DNA from: Ruminococcus sp.
GTDB taxonomy: Bacteria; Bacillota; Clostridia; Oscillospirales; Ruminococcaceae
Assembly: GCA_017460665.1 (NCBI GenBank)
Contig: JAFUAO010000091.1
Coordinates: forward strand, 1-64,000
Direction: 5' to 3'
Length of the DNA stretch: 64,000 nucleotides
In this document: positions 9,006 through 17,668 of the stretch, one piece after another
Layout of the letters: every line of letters starts with the position of its first letter
How positions within the stretch are numbered: the first letter of the stretch is position 1
Notes under the pieces: generated by a model
Seen by the model: only the letters and a program-made list of their open reading frames with translations
Database searches by the model: none
What the model was told of the DNA's origin: nothing
Translations under genes and position numbers: made by a program

Positions 9006-9806
9006 TCATTCCGGATAATATACGGGCTCTGAGGAAGAGCAGCTAAGCTCATAGAACTTGCCGTCACGCTGGATATAGATCTTTGCTGTCGGGTCATAGA
9101 CCCGGTAAACGTACTCTCCCTTTAGAGTCACGTCGAAGGGCTGGGCATCAAGGCCGTCAAGGACCTCTCCGTCAGTATAGGTCATAGTTCGCAGAAAGGA
9201 CCCGTCGTTGTAGAGATAGGCCGGATCCGGCTTCGTGTATGCGATGTATGAGCCGTAATTCAGGAAACATTTGGTGTTCTCCGCACCCTCCTTCTGATAG
9301 CCGAGGACCCTTCGCAGGCTGAGTATATCACGAAAGGGCTCCTCAGCCATGTAGAAATAGCCGTCTGTGGAAAAGCAGTCTCAGGCCGTGTAGAGCTTCT
9401 GGCCAAAGAGCTCGCTCTCGCCGGTGATAAAGCCGTCAGCGACAGTATAGTGCATATGGCCGATGTCAAAGGCGCAGGCGCTGTCGGTGGTCTTGGTCTC
9501 GATGCCGTAGAACTTCTCCAGGAACACATCGCTCAGGTAGCACTTGGAGAACTCGTTCCCGCCCTCGGTGTTGTCAGGAAATGTCTCCTGCTGTATAAAA
9601 GAGACCCCCACTTTTACGAACTCATCGTCGATCTTCATTTTGTTGGACTTGTGGTGTCCCACGTTATTTGCGTCGATATAGGGGCCGTACAGGAACTGGT
9701 CGTGGTAGATGTTAGGCTCTGTATCCGGCTCCTCGTCGCTTATCTCAGGTGCAGCACCGCAGCCGGTCAGCATCAGGACTGAAAGTAATAATGCTGTTTT
9801 TTTCAC
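9006..9806 (-). pseudogene. Secreted lipoprotein gene interrupted by an in-frame TGA
   Basis: Two open segments (9381-9806, 141 residues; 9006-9350, 114 residues) lie in the same frame, separated by only one stop codon, TGA at 9383-9381. Read through, they give one protein of about 266 residues with a lipoprotein signal (hydrophobic core then LTGC lipobox). Coding continues across the stop without change in character (...KLYTA, stop, DCFSTDGYFYMAEE...). A CGA-to-TGA or TGG-to-TGA change would explain it. I do not recognise the family; it is rich in Tyr and Asp and has no obvious motif. The intact part could still be exported as a truncated lipoprotein. Confidence 0.7.
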
Positions 9807-9908
9807 AGTGATCCCTCCTTTTCAAAATAGTGTTGAAAACTCTGGTCCTTGTTGCACAGAGAAGCGAACTTTGTAGAAATGAACAAATATAGGCTCCCAG
9901 ATCTGTGC

Positions 9909-9938
9909 AAAAAAACAGCCGCAGAGAGCTTCTGCGGC
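9909..9938 (-). terminator. Terminator after tyrA
   Basis: Stem GCCGCAGA / TCTGCGGC (9918-9925 with 9931-9938). On the minus strand it is followed by a run of seven T. Confidence 0.85.
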
Positions 9939-9944
9939 ATAATT

Positions 9945-10796
9945 TCAGTTGGGCTGGCCCACACGGTGACGGAGATTGTCCTCCTTGAGCTGTCTGCCCT
10001 CGGCGATAAGGGCCTCCATTTCGGCTGAGTCGCCGTTCCGAAGGGCATCGCTGTACTTATTGAGATTGCTGATCAGAGTTTCCAGCTCGAAGAGCAGATT
10101 TTCCCTGTTCTGCATGAAAAGATCCGTCCACATACGCTCGTTCATAGTAGCGATACGGGTCATATCCTGAAAGCTGCCGCCGCTGAAGCCGCATTCCAGC
10201 TTCAGCTCCGGGCTCTTGACGTAGGCGCTGGAAACGATATGTGCAAGCTGAGAGGTATAGGCGATCATCCTGTCGTGGTCCTCCGGCGAGGTCACGACGA
10301 TCTTTCCGGCACCGATCTCAGTTGCAAGGCTCCTTAGGAGCTCCACATCGGCCTTACGGCTGTTCTCAGTTGCAGCGATTATGAAGTTGGCCTTCTGGAA
10401 AAGGTCGGCAAAGCTGTTCTGATAGCCGCCGAACTCCTTGCCTGCCATGGGGTGGAGCCCCACATAGCTCAGGCCGTTCTCCTGTGCAAGAGTTTCCAGC
10501 CGCCTTGAAAAGCCTCCCTTTATGCCGCACACGTCAGTAAGGAGGGTGCCCTTGCTGAATTTCTCGATATTTCCCCGGAAAAACCGTTCGCTGGCCTCCG
10601 GGAAAAGAGCAGCGATGACAAGGTCGAAGCCGGAATAGTCTCCGTCAAAGGCCTCATCTATGGCCACATCTCGCATCGCAGCGAATTCAATGTCCTTGTT
10701 TATGTCTGAGCCGACAACTGTATGTGAAGTGTATTTTTTCATGGCCCGGCAGAGGGATCCGCCGATAAGACCAAGTCCGACAACGAGGATCTTCAT
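9945..10796 (-). CDS. tyrA: Prephenate dehydrogenase
   Basis: 283 residues from ATG 10796. The N-terminal Rossmann motif VGLGLIGGSLCRAM and the GLHPMAGKEFGGY, SPEDHDRMIAYTSQLAH and GFSGGSFQDMTRIA blocks are those of prephenate/arogenate dehydrogenase. It oxidatively decarboxylates prephenate to 4-hydroxyphenylpyruvate for tyrosine. No chorismate mutase domain is fused and no C-terminal ACT domain is evident. A separate ACT protein is encoded just upstream on the same strand. The promoter carries a perfect dyad over its -10 box, suggesting a dedicated repressor. Confidence 0.92.
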   Translation of the reverse strand: MKILVVGLGLIGGSLCRAMKKYTSHTVVGSDINKDIEFAAMRDVAIDEAFDGDYSGFDLVIAALFPEASERFFRGNIEKFSKGTLLTDVCGIKGGFSRRLETLAQENGLSYVGLHPMAGKEFGGYQNSFADLFQKANFIIAATENSRKADVELLRSLATEIGAGKIVVTSPEDHDRMIAYTSQLAHIVSSAYVKSPELKLECGFSGGSFQDMTRIATMNERMWTDLFMQNRENLLFELETLISNLNKYSDALRNGDSAEMEALIAEGRQLKEDNLRHRVGQPN

Positions 10797-10811
10797 CAAA
10801 ACACGCCTTTC

Positions 10812-10855
10812 TAAAGTGATAATATTATTATATCACTTTAAATGGCAAAAGTCAA
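10812..10855 (-). promoter_or_regulatory. tyrA promoter with a perfect inverted repeat over the -10
   Basis: Minus strand TTGACT (10855-10850), 17 bases, TATAAT (10832-10827). A perfect 10-bp inverted repeat, TAAAGTGATA (10812-10821) and TATCACTTTA (10831-10840) with a 9-base AT-rich centre, covers the -10 and start site. This is a strong operator candidate. Confidence 0.8.
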
Positions 10856-10882
10856 GACGGATGAATTATTTAACTGTTTTGA

Positions 10883-11125
10883 TCATTGCTCGGTGAAGCT
10901 GATGAAGCCCTTGATCCTCTGGCACTTCCTCCGCAGGGTCAGGAGCTGGGCCGAGCTGTCCGTGTCGAGCTCCGCATGGAAGGTGGAAACAGCCGTTCCG
11001 CTGCGGTCCGTGCTAACCCTTGCGCCGTGGCGGAGGATCGCGATGCCCAGTCTGCTGATCGTTCCGCTGACCTCATTGACCACACCGATCCTGTCTCTTA
11101 CCTTGACTATAACTTCCGTTTTCAT
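10883..11125 (-). CDS. Small ACT-domain protein
   Basis: 80 residues from ATG 11125 after AGGAGG. The whole protein is one ACT-like domain: a beta strand KTEVIVKVRDRIG, then VNEVSGTISRLGI and a second half with a short helix. ACT domains bind amino acids and regulate metabolism. Here the neighbour is tyrA, so sensing an aromatic amino acid or partnering TyrA is plausible but unproven. It has its own promoter (11157-11185), and the tyrA promoter lies in the gap after it. Confidence 0.7.
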   Translation of the reverse strand: MKTEVIVKVRDRIGVVNEVSGTISRLGIAILRHGARVSTDRSGTAVSTFHAELDTDSSAQLLTLRRKCQRIKGFISFTEQ

Positions 11126-11156
11126 GGCTATCCGCCTCCTTTTTATAGTTACAGTT

Positions 11157-11185
11157 ATCATAACATAGGAAGCGGCGTTTGTAAA
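11157..11185 (-). promoter_or_regulatory. Sigma-A promoter of the ACT gene
   Basis: Minus strand TTTACA (11185-11180), 17 bases, TATGAT (11162-11157). Confidence 0.65.
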
Positions 11186-11225
11186 ATACTTTCTTTCTAT
11201 GGCGAAAAATAGCCTTTTTCTATAG

Positions 11226-11250
11226 CAAAAGCCCCGGGAGCTCCGGGGCT
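11226..11250 (-). terminator. Terminator after the SulP gene
   Basis: GCCCCGG / CCGGGGC hairpin (about 11230-11249). On the minus strand it is followed by TTTTG, immediately past the stop at 11258. Confidence 0.75.
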
Positions 11251-11257
11251 GTGAGTT

Positions 11258-12946
11258 TTAAGCCTTTATGGGCTGGATCTGGTCCTCGATCACCTGAGCA
11301 CGGGCGAGAGCTGTATCGATGTGGTCGCAGAAATTCTCCTGTCCGACGAGCTCGATGAAGCCTGCCTTCTCCATGATCTGCATGGGCTGGTCGTTGACGT
11401 GGGAAAAGACCACCTTCACGCCGTGGCGCTGACAGCGCTTGACGATCCTCATGAGGGTCTCAACTCCGGCGGCGTCAACTGCCGGGACGTTCCTCATACG
11501 GATCACCAGCACGTCGATGCCCTTATCGCTCAGCATATAGCGGTACTTGTCCGAGGCCGCAAAGAACATGGGGCCGTTTATCTCGAAGACCCTCGTATTA
11601 CTGGGGATCTTCTTCAATGCGATGTTGTCGGGATCTGTGTCCTCGTCATCGATGTCTATCCAAGCATGGGCCTCGGTAACGTCTGCCATTCTCTTCATGA
11701 ACAGCAGAGCTGCCATTACCATGCCCACGCCGATAGCTACCACAAGGTCGAAGACTACAGTGAGGATCAGTGTCGTGAAGAGGACTGCGATGTCGCTCTT
11801 AGGTGCTGTTTTCACTGTGTTACGGATATTCCTCCAGCCGCACATATTGTAGGCAACGATGAACAGGATCGCTGCGATCGTTGGCATGGGGATATACTGG
11901 GCATACTTCATAAGTGCCACCAGCGTGATCAGCACTACCACGGAGTGAACCATTCCGGCGATAGGAGTGCGGCCGCCGTTCTTCACGTTTGCGGCTGTAC
12001 GGGCGATAGCTCCTGTCGCAGGGATACCTCCGAACAGTGCGGAGCCGATATTTGCTGCGCCCTGTGCTACCAGCTCCATATTCGAGCGGTGCTTTGAACC
12101 GATCATTCCGTCAGCAACGACGCAGGAGAGCAGAGACTCAACCGCTGCCAGGATAGCGATCGTGAAGGCGTTGGGCAGCAGGGCCCTGATCTTCTGGAAG
12201 CTCAGCTCAGGCACTGTAAGGTGCGGCAGGGAATCAGAGATCGTGTAGAGCTTGCCGATCGTGTTGACCTCCATGCCGGTGAGCTGGACCAGCACGGAAC
12301 AGACTACGACTGCGACCAGAGAGGCCGGGATCTTCTCCAGCTTCTTTGGCCAGAAAATAAGTATGGCCAGCGAGAGAACTCCGACAGCAAGGGCCTGCCA
12401 GTTGATCGTTCCGATACACAAGCCGATCTCCTTGAGCTTGTCGATAGTCTCGATAGGTGCGTTTTTGAAGGTCAGGCCTAAGAAGTCCTTGACCTGACCG
12501 ATGACGATAGTCACGGCGATACCGAAGGTAAAGCCGGAGGTTATGGTCCCGGGGATGTACTTGATAAAGGCTCCGAACCGGCAAAGTCCCATGATCACAA
12601 GGATGATACCGGCCATGACTGTGGAAATGATGAGGCCGTCCATGTGCTCTGTGGCAACGATCCCGGCTACGATCGTGGCAAAGGCGGCGGTGGGCCCGGC
12701 GATCTGTACACGGCTGCCTCCCAAAAATGACACGATGAAGCCTGCTACTATTGCGGTATACAGGCCCTTTTCCGGGTCGACTCCTGAGGCCAGCGCCAGT
12801 GCGATAGACAGTGGAAGTGCGATTATCGCAACGATAACTCCTGCGATGACGTCCTTGATAAACTGCTCCTTGGTGTAGGTCTTCATTACCGAGAACAGCT
12901 TCGGTTTCAGCTTCGTTTCGGTAGGCTTTACAGCTTTCTGTTCCAT
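11258..12946 (-). CDS. SulP-family anion transporter with STAS domain
   Basis: 562 residues from ATG 12946, preceded by AGGAGA. The alternative ATG at 12964 lies only about nine bases after the predicted transcription start and has no ribosome site. The first ~430 residues form the multi-pass SulP/SLC26 core, including the SLGGSRVQIAGPTAAF motif and the GGIPATGAIARTAAN block. The C-terminal ~110 residues are a STAS domain. Family members carry sulfate, bicarbonate, dicarboxylates or other anions, so the substrate is open. It is transcribed alone. Confidence 0.88.
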   Translation of the reverse strand: MEQKAVKPTETKLKPKLFSVMKTYTKEQFIKDVIAGVIVAIIALPLSIALALASGVDPEKGLYTAIVAGFIVSFLGGSRVQIAGPTAAFATIVAGIVATEHMDGLIISTVMAGIILVIMGLCRFGAFIKYIPGTITSGFTFGIAVTIVIGQVKDFLGLTFKNAPIETIDKLKEIGLCIGTINWQALAVGVLSLAILIFWPKKLEKIPASLVAVVVCSVLVQLTGMEVNTIGKLYTISDSLPHLTVPELSFQKIRALLPNAFTIAILAAVESLLSCVVADGMIGSKHRSNMELVAQGAANIGSALFGGIPATGAIARTAANVKNGGRTPIAGMVHSVVVLITLVALMKYAQYIPMPTIAAILFIVAYNMCGWRNIRNTVKTAPKSDIAVLFTTLILTVVFDLVVAIGVGMVMAALLFMKRMADVTEAHAWIDIDDEDTDPDNIALKKIPSNTRVFEINGPMFFAASDKYRYMLSDKGIDVLVIRMRNVPAVDAAGVETLMRIVKRCQRHGVKVVFSHVNDQPMQIMEKAGFIELVGQENFCDHIDTALARAQVIEDQIQPIKA

Positions 12947-12979
12947 ATCCTTCTCCTTGTTCATTATTTCAACTTTTCA

Positions 12980-13008
12980 ATTATACGCCTTTAGCCTGCC
13001 GATTTCAA
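12980..13008 (-). promoter_or_regulatory. Sigma-A promoter of the SulP gene
   Basis: Minus strand TTGAAA (13008-13003), 17 bases, TATAAT (12985-12980). Confidence 0.75.
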
Positions 13009-13104
13009 GAGCGTTTGACAAAATCAGCGAAATATATACGATCATTCCCATTTCCACCGGGAAGATCGTGCAGTTTGAGGAGGCCTTCTTTCGAGTGTTC
13101 CGCC

Positions 13105-13133
13105 TTGCATTTCTCAGAATAATGTGGTATAAT
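13105..13133 (+). promoter_or_regulatory. Extended -10 promoter ahead of a structured leader
   Basis: TTGCAT (13105-13110), 17 bases, TATAAT (13128-13133) with TGG directly before it. Transcription would start near 13140, so the structured repeat at 13142 forms the very 5' end of the RNA. Confidence 0.8.
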
Positions 13134-13141
13134 ATCTGAAA

Positions 13142-13184
13142 GCCCTTGCAGATACGCAGATCTTCGATCTGCTGCCTGCATATC
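13142..13184 (+). repeat. Structured leader element, copy 1
   Basis: About 43 bases nearly identical to 33398-33440. Nested pairs: GCAG (13148-13151) with CTGC (13176-13179) and GCAGATC (13156-13162) with GATCTGC (13166-13172), closed by a three-base loop. The outer GCCC of this copy has no GGGC partner (AAAA instead), unlike copy 2. It lies between promoter and gene, so it is transcribed as a 5' leader. I do not recognise it as a named RNA family. Confidence 0.7.
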
Positions 13185-13208
13185 AAAAATATTATACAGG
13201 AGAAGATC

Positions 13209-14897
13209 ATGACAAAAAAGAAACGCAGCTTTTTGCTGAAGACACTGTTTTTCGCAGCCTTCGTAGCCTTGATCGAGGTGCTGTTCTTCCGCAATATCCT
13301 CACAAATGACAACTTGATCGGCAGCAACGGCGACGCCCGTTACATCGACCTGATCCTTGAGCACTACTACCGCTTTTTGCAGGGACAGGAGAGCTTCACT
13401 GACCTGAGGTGCTTCTACCCAGTGACCAACACGATCTCCTACTCCGATATGCTGCTGGCCCTTGCGATACCCTTCTGTATCCTGCGTGCTATGGGAGCCT
13501 CGATGTTCCTTGCAAACAAGATCGGGCTGATTCTGATCCACCTGACCGGAACCGCCTCGACTGTTGCTTTTCTTGACAAGAAAATGAAGCTGAAGCCCTA
13601 TGCAACGGTCATCGGTACTATCGTTTTCTGCTATGCCAGTTCTCTTTCCACCAAAACCTGGCACAACCAGATGCTGGCGGTATGCCTTTTCCCTCTGATG
13701 TTCCTGCTTCTGTGGACCTTCTTCGCAAACATCAGCCACAGCCGTAAAAAGCGGATCATCGGCGGTCTAGGAGCTATATCCGTTCTTGCGCTGGTCTTCT
13801 ACACCAGCTTCTACAATGCCTACTACTTCCTGCTTTTTGCGGTCTTCACAGTGATCTGCTATCTGATCGTTCTCTGCCGCAGGAAGGCTCACCCGTTCAG
13901 GGCGATAGGCGGCTTCATCAGAAAGCATATCGGCGAGACGATCCTCTACGTCGTTTTCGGCTGCGGGATCATGGCGCCCTTTATCAAGATCTACCTGCCT
14001 ACTCTCAGGCAGAGCGGCGGCTGGGACTGGGACGTTGTTTTCCTCACTCTGCCCACTTGGAGGGATTATTTCAACGTCGGTCCATTCAATATCGTTTACG
14101 GAGCCTTCATGCAGGGGCCTTATTTCAAGCTGTCCGGTTACTATGCCGGTGAGCTCAGGACAGGCTTCCCTCTTGTTACGATGATGCTGTTCATCGCTGG
14201 GGTGGTCTATCTCAAGGTGACTGCTCCCAAAAGGCTTGACAAGCGTGCAAAGGCCGCTGACTTCACTGAGGCACTTTACTGGGCGGCTGCACTGGGAGTC
14301 CTCTGCTGCTTCATATCGATACTGAAATTCCACGGACACAGCATCTGGAAGTTCTTCTTCTACTATGTGCCCGGAGCCTCCGGACTTCGTGCTGTATCCC
14401 GCTTCAATATGTTCCTGACCCTTCCTGTGGGGATCCTGACGGCTGTCTTCATCGACAGGGCCGTTCCTAAGATCAAAATGCGCAGAAGGAACAAGGCTCT
14501 CCTACTAGCGGCCCTCTCCCTTTGGCTGATCGTGGAGAACACGCTCTCTGTGGGCGCAAGGAGCCTTTGGAACATTCACGACGCTGTCAAGATCACCGAG
14601 GCTGCTGCTCCTCCTCCGGCTGAATGTAAGATCATGTTCATCACAGACTCTGCCGAGGAGAAAACTCTCACTGACGACAAGGACTACCAGCTAACTGCCT
14701 GGGAGATAGCGTACAAGTACGACATTTGGTGCATAAACGGCCACTCAGGACAGTTTCCGCCGGAATGGTCCAACATGAGCCCTGTTCACGGCCAGGAGGA
14801 ATACTCCAAGGGCATGGGCGAATGGATCGACAGGTACGGCCTAAGCGATGTTTGGTCCTACGATATAGCGACCAACACCTGGTCCAGATACAACTAA
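13209..14897 (+). CDS. Large polytopic membrane protein, possibly GT-C-like glycosyltransferase
   Basis: 562 residues from ATG 13209, with AGGAGA upstream. It starts with a basic tail and one hydrophobic segment, then a GDARY motif in the first outside loop. Many hydrophobic segments follow to about residue 440, and a shorter soluble C-terminal part. An acidic motif in the first loop plus 10 or more membrane segments is the pattern of GT-C glycosyltransferases and YfhO-like proteins, which use polyprenyl-phosphate sugars. That is an inference from architecture only. It stands alone and is preceded by the structured leader element at 13142. Confidence 0.6.
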   Translation: MTKKKRSFLLKTLFFAAFVALIEVLFFRNILTNDNLIGSNGDARYIDLILEHYYRFLQGQESFTDLRCFYPVTNTISYSDMLLALAIPFCILRAMGASMFLANKIGLILIHLTGTASTVAFLDKKMKLKPYATVIGTIVFCYASSLSTKTWHNQMLAVCLFPLMFLLLWTFFANISHSRKKRIIGGLGAISVLALVFYTSFYNAYYFLLFAVFTVICYLIVLCRRKAHPFRAIGGFIRKHIGETILYVVFGCGIMAPFIKIYLPTLRQSGGWDWDVVFLTLPTWRDYFNVGPFNIVYGAFMQGPYFKLSGYYAGELRTGFPLVTMMLFIAGVVYLKVTAPKRLDKRAKAADFTEALYWAAALGVLCCFISILKFHGHSIWKFFFYYVPGASGLRAVSRFNMFLTLPVGILTAVFIDRAVPKIKMRRRNKALLLAALSLWLIVENTLSVGARSLWNIHDAVKITEAAAPPPAECKIMFITDSAEEKTLTDDKDYQLTAWEIAYKYDIWCINGHSGQFPPEWSNMSPVHGQEEYSKGMGEWIDRYGLSDVWSYDIATNTWSRYN

Positions 14898-14940
14898 AAA
14901 ATGCCCGGGAGCTGCGAAAAATGCGGCTCTCGGGCATTGC
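14896..14940. terminator. Bidirectional terminator
   Basis: Stem ATGCCCGGGAGC / GCTCTCGGGCAT (14901-14912 with 14926-14937) between convergent genes, with A-rich and T-rich flanks. Confidence 0.85.
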
Positions 14941-14943
14941 TCT

Positions 14944-16836
14944 TTATTTTACCTTTTCGTCGTCCATGATAAGCATTATGGACCTTCTTCGGCAGGCTAC
15001 GTCTCCGGAAACTCGGTAAAGCGGCTCGTCGGAGGCGTTGTCCTTGTCGGCGTAGACCATTCCGCTGGCCTTGAACCTGATCTCGTGCCAGAAGGGATCC
15101 ACCACAAGTATGAAGCGGCCGATCCTTGCGATAAATGCGCCCTCTCCAAGGTCCTCGAAGGAGACCTGGCTGCGGATCTCATCGCCGGTGCTCAGGCGAA
15201 ATTCCGGGAACTTCTTCCTGATCGCGATCAGCCCCTTATAGTAGAGCGCAAGCTGGCGGTTTGCCCGGAGCTGGTTCCACTTGATGCTGTTTATGCTGTC
15301 GGGAGAATTGTAGCTGTTGTGCTCAAATCCGCCGTGAGGCAGAGGCTTGCTGCGGAGGAACTCCTGTCCGGCTTGGATAAAGGGGATCCCCTGAGAAAGG
15401 AAGACCAGTGCGGCTCCCAGCTTATCGGTGGTCATGATCTCGTGCTCAGAGGCTGAGGGCATGGACAGCCTCAGCTTGTCGTGGAAGGTGAGATTGTCGT
15501 GGGCCTCCACATAATTGACGGTCTGGCAGGGCGAATCTGTAAGGCAGTGTGCAAGCTCCCGGTGGAGCTGAGGGTGGTATACTCCCCCGCACATTGCGGT
15601 CCTGACAGCCTCCCCCGACCAGCCGTGTCCGCCGTTTATGAAGCCTGTGTTGCGCTCGTCGAAAACGTTGCCCTTGACGATGTCCCTGAACTCATCGGAG
15701 AAAACAGCGTACTCCGGGATCTTCCTGACGTTGCCCCGGACGGCCCTCAGGCTCTCGTCAAGAGGAGAAGCTCCCCCTGTCCAGCCCTCTCCGTAGAGGA
15801 TGATGTCCGGGTCGATCTGCCGGAGCCTCCGGGCAGCCTCGTTGATCGTCTCTATGTCAAGAAGTCCCATAAGGTCGAAGCGGAAGCCGTCCAGCTTGTA
15901 CTCAGTGCAGAGCCAGCAGAGGCTGTCGATGATGTATCGGCTGGCCATTTTTCGCTCGGAGGCGAACTCGTTGCCGCAGCCTGAGCCGTTGGAATAGCCG
16001 CCGTTTGCGTGGCGGTAGTAATACTCCGGGAAGGTCTTTGTGAAGCAGGAATGGTCGGTGGAATAGGTGTGGTTGTACACCACGTCCATGATCACTCCAA
16101 GCCCCCTTTTGTGAGCCGCCATGACCAGCTCCTTGAACTCCCTGACTCTTGCAGAGCCGTCAAAGGAATTAGAAGAGTAGCTGCCCTCCAGAGCGTTGTA
16201 GTTCATCGGGTCGTAGCCCCAGTTATAGGCCGGGTGGTCGCTGCCCTCGTCAACTGTCTCGAAATCGAAGACCGGCAGCAGGTGGATATGAGTAGCTCCC
16301 AGAGAGGCGATGTGGTCTAGGCCGATAATGTCGCCGAAGCTGTTGGTCACGTTCTCCTCGGTAAATGCCAGGAATTTCCCTCTATTGACGAAATTTCCGC
16401 TCATATCGGAGGAGTAATCCCTGACATGGAGCTCGTAGATCACGGCATCGGTGTAGCTTTTGAGCTCCACTCTTTTGGACTCCGCCCAGCCCTCAGGATC
16501 CGTGCGTGAGAAGTCCAGCACCATTCCACGGTAGCCGTTGACTCCCGAGGACTTGGCGTAGATGTCGATAGTTTCCCTGGCAACGCCGTTGTGGGTGATC
16601 GTGTAAGAGTAATACACGCCGTGGAGGTCGCCCTCAGCCTCGGCCTCCCAGACGCCGTTATCGTTCGTCATGGGACAGACCAGCGAAGGCTCCCATGTAA
16701 CGCAGTCAGGATAGAGTTTCAGGACTGCCTCCTCAGCGCAGGGCGCCCAGACTCTGAAAACTGTCCTGTCCTTTGAGTATTCTGCCCCCAGCGGGCCGTC
16801 GTAGTAATGATCCCTGTCGATCGCTTCAAGATCCAT
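14944..16836 (-). CDS. pulA: Type I pullulanase (GH13 debranching enzyme)
   Basis: 630 residues from ATG 16836, preceded by AGAGGTG. The in-frame ATG at 16872 is part of the -10 box (TATAATGG) and cannot be the start. An N-terminal CBM48-like domain (TVFRVWAPCAEEAVLKLY) is followed by the GH13 barrel. It has the pullulanase signature YNWGYDP, the nucleophile region FRFDLMG, the acid/base ILYGEGWTGG and the VEAHDN transition-state Asp. It hydrolyses alpha-1,6 branches of glycogen, pullulan or amylopectin fragments. There is no signal peptide, so it acts inside the cell on stored or imported glucan. Confidence 0.92.
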   Translation of the reverse strand: MDLEAIDRDHYYDGPLGAEYSKDRTVFRVWAPCAEEAVLKLYPDCVTWEPSLVCPMTNDNGVWEAEAEGDLHGVYYSYTITHNGVARETIDIYAKSSGVNGYRGMVLDFSRTDPEGWAESKRVELKSYTDAVIYELHVRDYSSDMSGNFVNRGKFLAFTEENVTNSFGDIIGLDHIASLGATHIHLLPVFDFETVDEGSDHPAYNWGYDPMNYNALEGSYSSNSFDGSARVREFKELVMAAHKRGLGVIMDVVYNHTYSTDHSCFTKTFPEYYYRHANGGYSNGSGCGNEFASERKMASRYIIDSLCWLCTEYKLDGFRFDLMGLLDIETINEAARRLRQIDPDIILYGEGWTGGASPLDESLRAVRGNVRKIPEYAVFSDEFRDIVKGNVFDERNTGFINGGHGWSGEAVRTAMCGGVYHPQLHRELAHCLTDSPCQTVNYVEAHDNLTFHDKLRLSMPSASEHEIMTTDKLGAALVFLSQGIPFIQAGQEFLRSKPLPHGGFEHNSYNSPDSINSIKWNQLRANRQLALYYKGLIAIRKKFPEFRLSTGDEIRSQVSFEDLGEGAFIARIGRFILVVDPFWHEIRFKASGMVYADKDNASDEPLYRVSGDVACRRRSIMLIMDDEKVK

Positions 16837-16870
16837 AAAATGATGTTCACCTCTAAAATCATATAGTACC

Positions 16871-16899
16871 ATTATATCATATTTTCAGGAAAAATGCAA
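16871..16899 (-). promoter_or_regulatory. Sigma-A promoter of pulA
   Basis: Minus strand TTGCAT (16899-16894), 17 bases, TATAAT (16876-16871). Confidence 0.8.
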
Positions 16900-16956
16900 C
16901 GGCGGAGGGGAATTATTTTCCTTTGCGGCGTAAAACAGCGGCTCCGGCATGATAAG

Positions 16957-16989
16957 AGCCCCGAGACATCAGAGGGCCGCCTCGGGGCT
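16957..16989 (-). terminator. Possible terminator at the end of the B12 operon
   Basis: Perfect 9-bp stem AGCCCCGAG / CTCGGGGCT (16957-16965 with 16981-16989), 15 bases past the nitroreductase stop. On the minus strand the following run is only CTTATC, so it is weak as a terminator but correctly placed. Confidence 0.5.
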
Positions 16990-17003
16990 TTTGAGCGGAA
17001 TGG

Positions 17004-17630
17004 TCAGAATTTCTCCCAGTGGATCCGTTCCTTTAGGCTTATCGGCTTTTGTTTTACCGGGACGAGATCTTTTTTCGGCCTTCCGATGCCGATAAAGCAG
17101 GGCATAAGGTGATCCTCCGGAGCTCCGATCACTTCCTTTGCGTATTCAGCCTCGTTACCCAGAGGGACCCTTAAATTGCAGGCGTATCCCTCTGCGGCTG
17201 CCGCAAGGAAAAGGTTCTCGATACTGCACCAGATCGAGGCAAAACCGTTCAGATGTGAGATGTTCTCAGGGTGCAGGACGTCGGTCTTCTGCTTTAGAAG
17301 AGGGATAATGACCGCCGAGGCCTCAAAGAGCATCCTGTACTGCTTGGGAACGGCGCTGCGGTAGCATTCCTGCTGTAGGCTGTCGCTCAGGTCCCAGTCT
17401 CTGATCAGACGGTCCATGTCCTCATCGGAGATCCCCTTCGGGATAATGTCCAGCAGCTTTGCCGCAGTCTTCTTGTCCCTTATTATGACATAATGCCAGT
17501 CTCTCATGTGGTCGTTGGTTGGAGCTTTGAAGGCGGAGGAAACGATCCTCTCCAGCACTTCTGTGGAAATGGGCTCGTCCTGGAACTCCCGGACTGTCCT
17601 TCTGCTGTTTACTGCTTCGTAAAATTCCAT
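17004..17630 (-). CDS. Nitroreductase-family flavoprotein at the end of the B12 operon
   Basis: 208 residues from ATG 17630 after AGGAGAC. Its N-terminus (FYEAVNSRRTVREFQDEPIS) and the APTNDHMRDWHYVII block are those of FMN-dependent nitroreductase-family proteins. The typical late LAAAAEGYACNLR and IGIGRPKKD motifs follow. It starts 38 bases after the ECF S component with no terminator between, so it is probably the last gene of the cobalamin-riboswitch operon. The fold is shared by BluB and by the human B12 decyanase MMACHC, so a role in reducing or dealkylating imported corrinoid is possible. The sequence is not BluB-like enough to call it that. Confidence 0.75.
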   Translation of the reverse strand: MEFYEAVNSRRTVREFQDEPISTEVLERIVSSAFKAPTNDHMRDWHYVIIRDKKTAAKLLDIIPKGISDEDMDRLIRDWDLSDSLQQECYRSAVPKQYRMLFEASAVIIPLLKQKTDVLHPENISHLNGFASIWCSIENLFLAAAAEGYACNLRVPLGNEAEYAKEVIGAPEDHLMPCFIGIGRPKKDLVPVKQKPISLKERIHWEKF

Positions 17631-17668
17631 ATCACTGTCTCCTATGTGATGAAAAGTCTGCGTTCGGC

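Noticed and set aside
9381..9383. Selenocysteine codon
   Set aside because: No SECIS-like hairpin was noticed downstream and the protein is not a known selenoprotein type.
13005..13739. Minus-strand open frame overlapping the membrane-protein gene
   Set aside because: It is a compositional shadow of the gene at 13209-14897: no ribosome site and no protein-like motifs. The same applies to the other long antisense frames, for example 11321-12097, 41779-42690 and 5908-6999.
16837..16872. Start of pullulanase at ATG 16872
   Set aside because: The ATG overlaps the TATAAT -10 box of a well-spaced promoter; the next ATG at 16836 has a ribosome site.
17004..17630. BluB (dimethylbenzimidazole synthase)
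   Set aside because: Only general nitroreductase motifs are visible; the BluB-specific residues around the flavin pocket are not recognisable.
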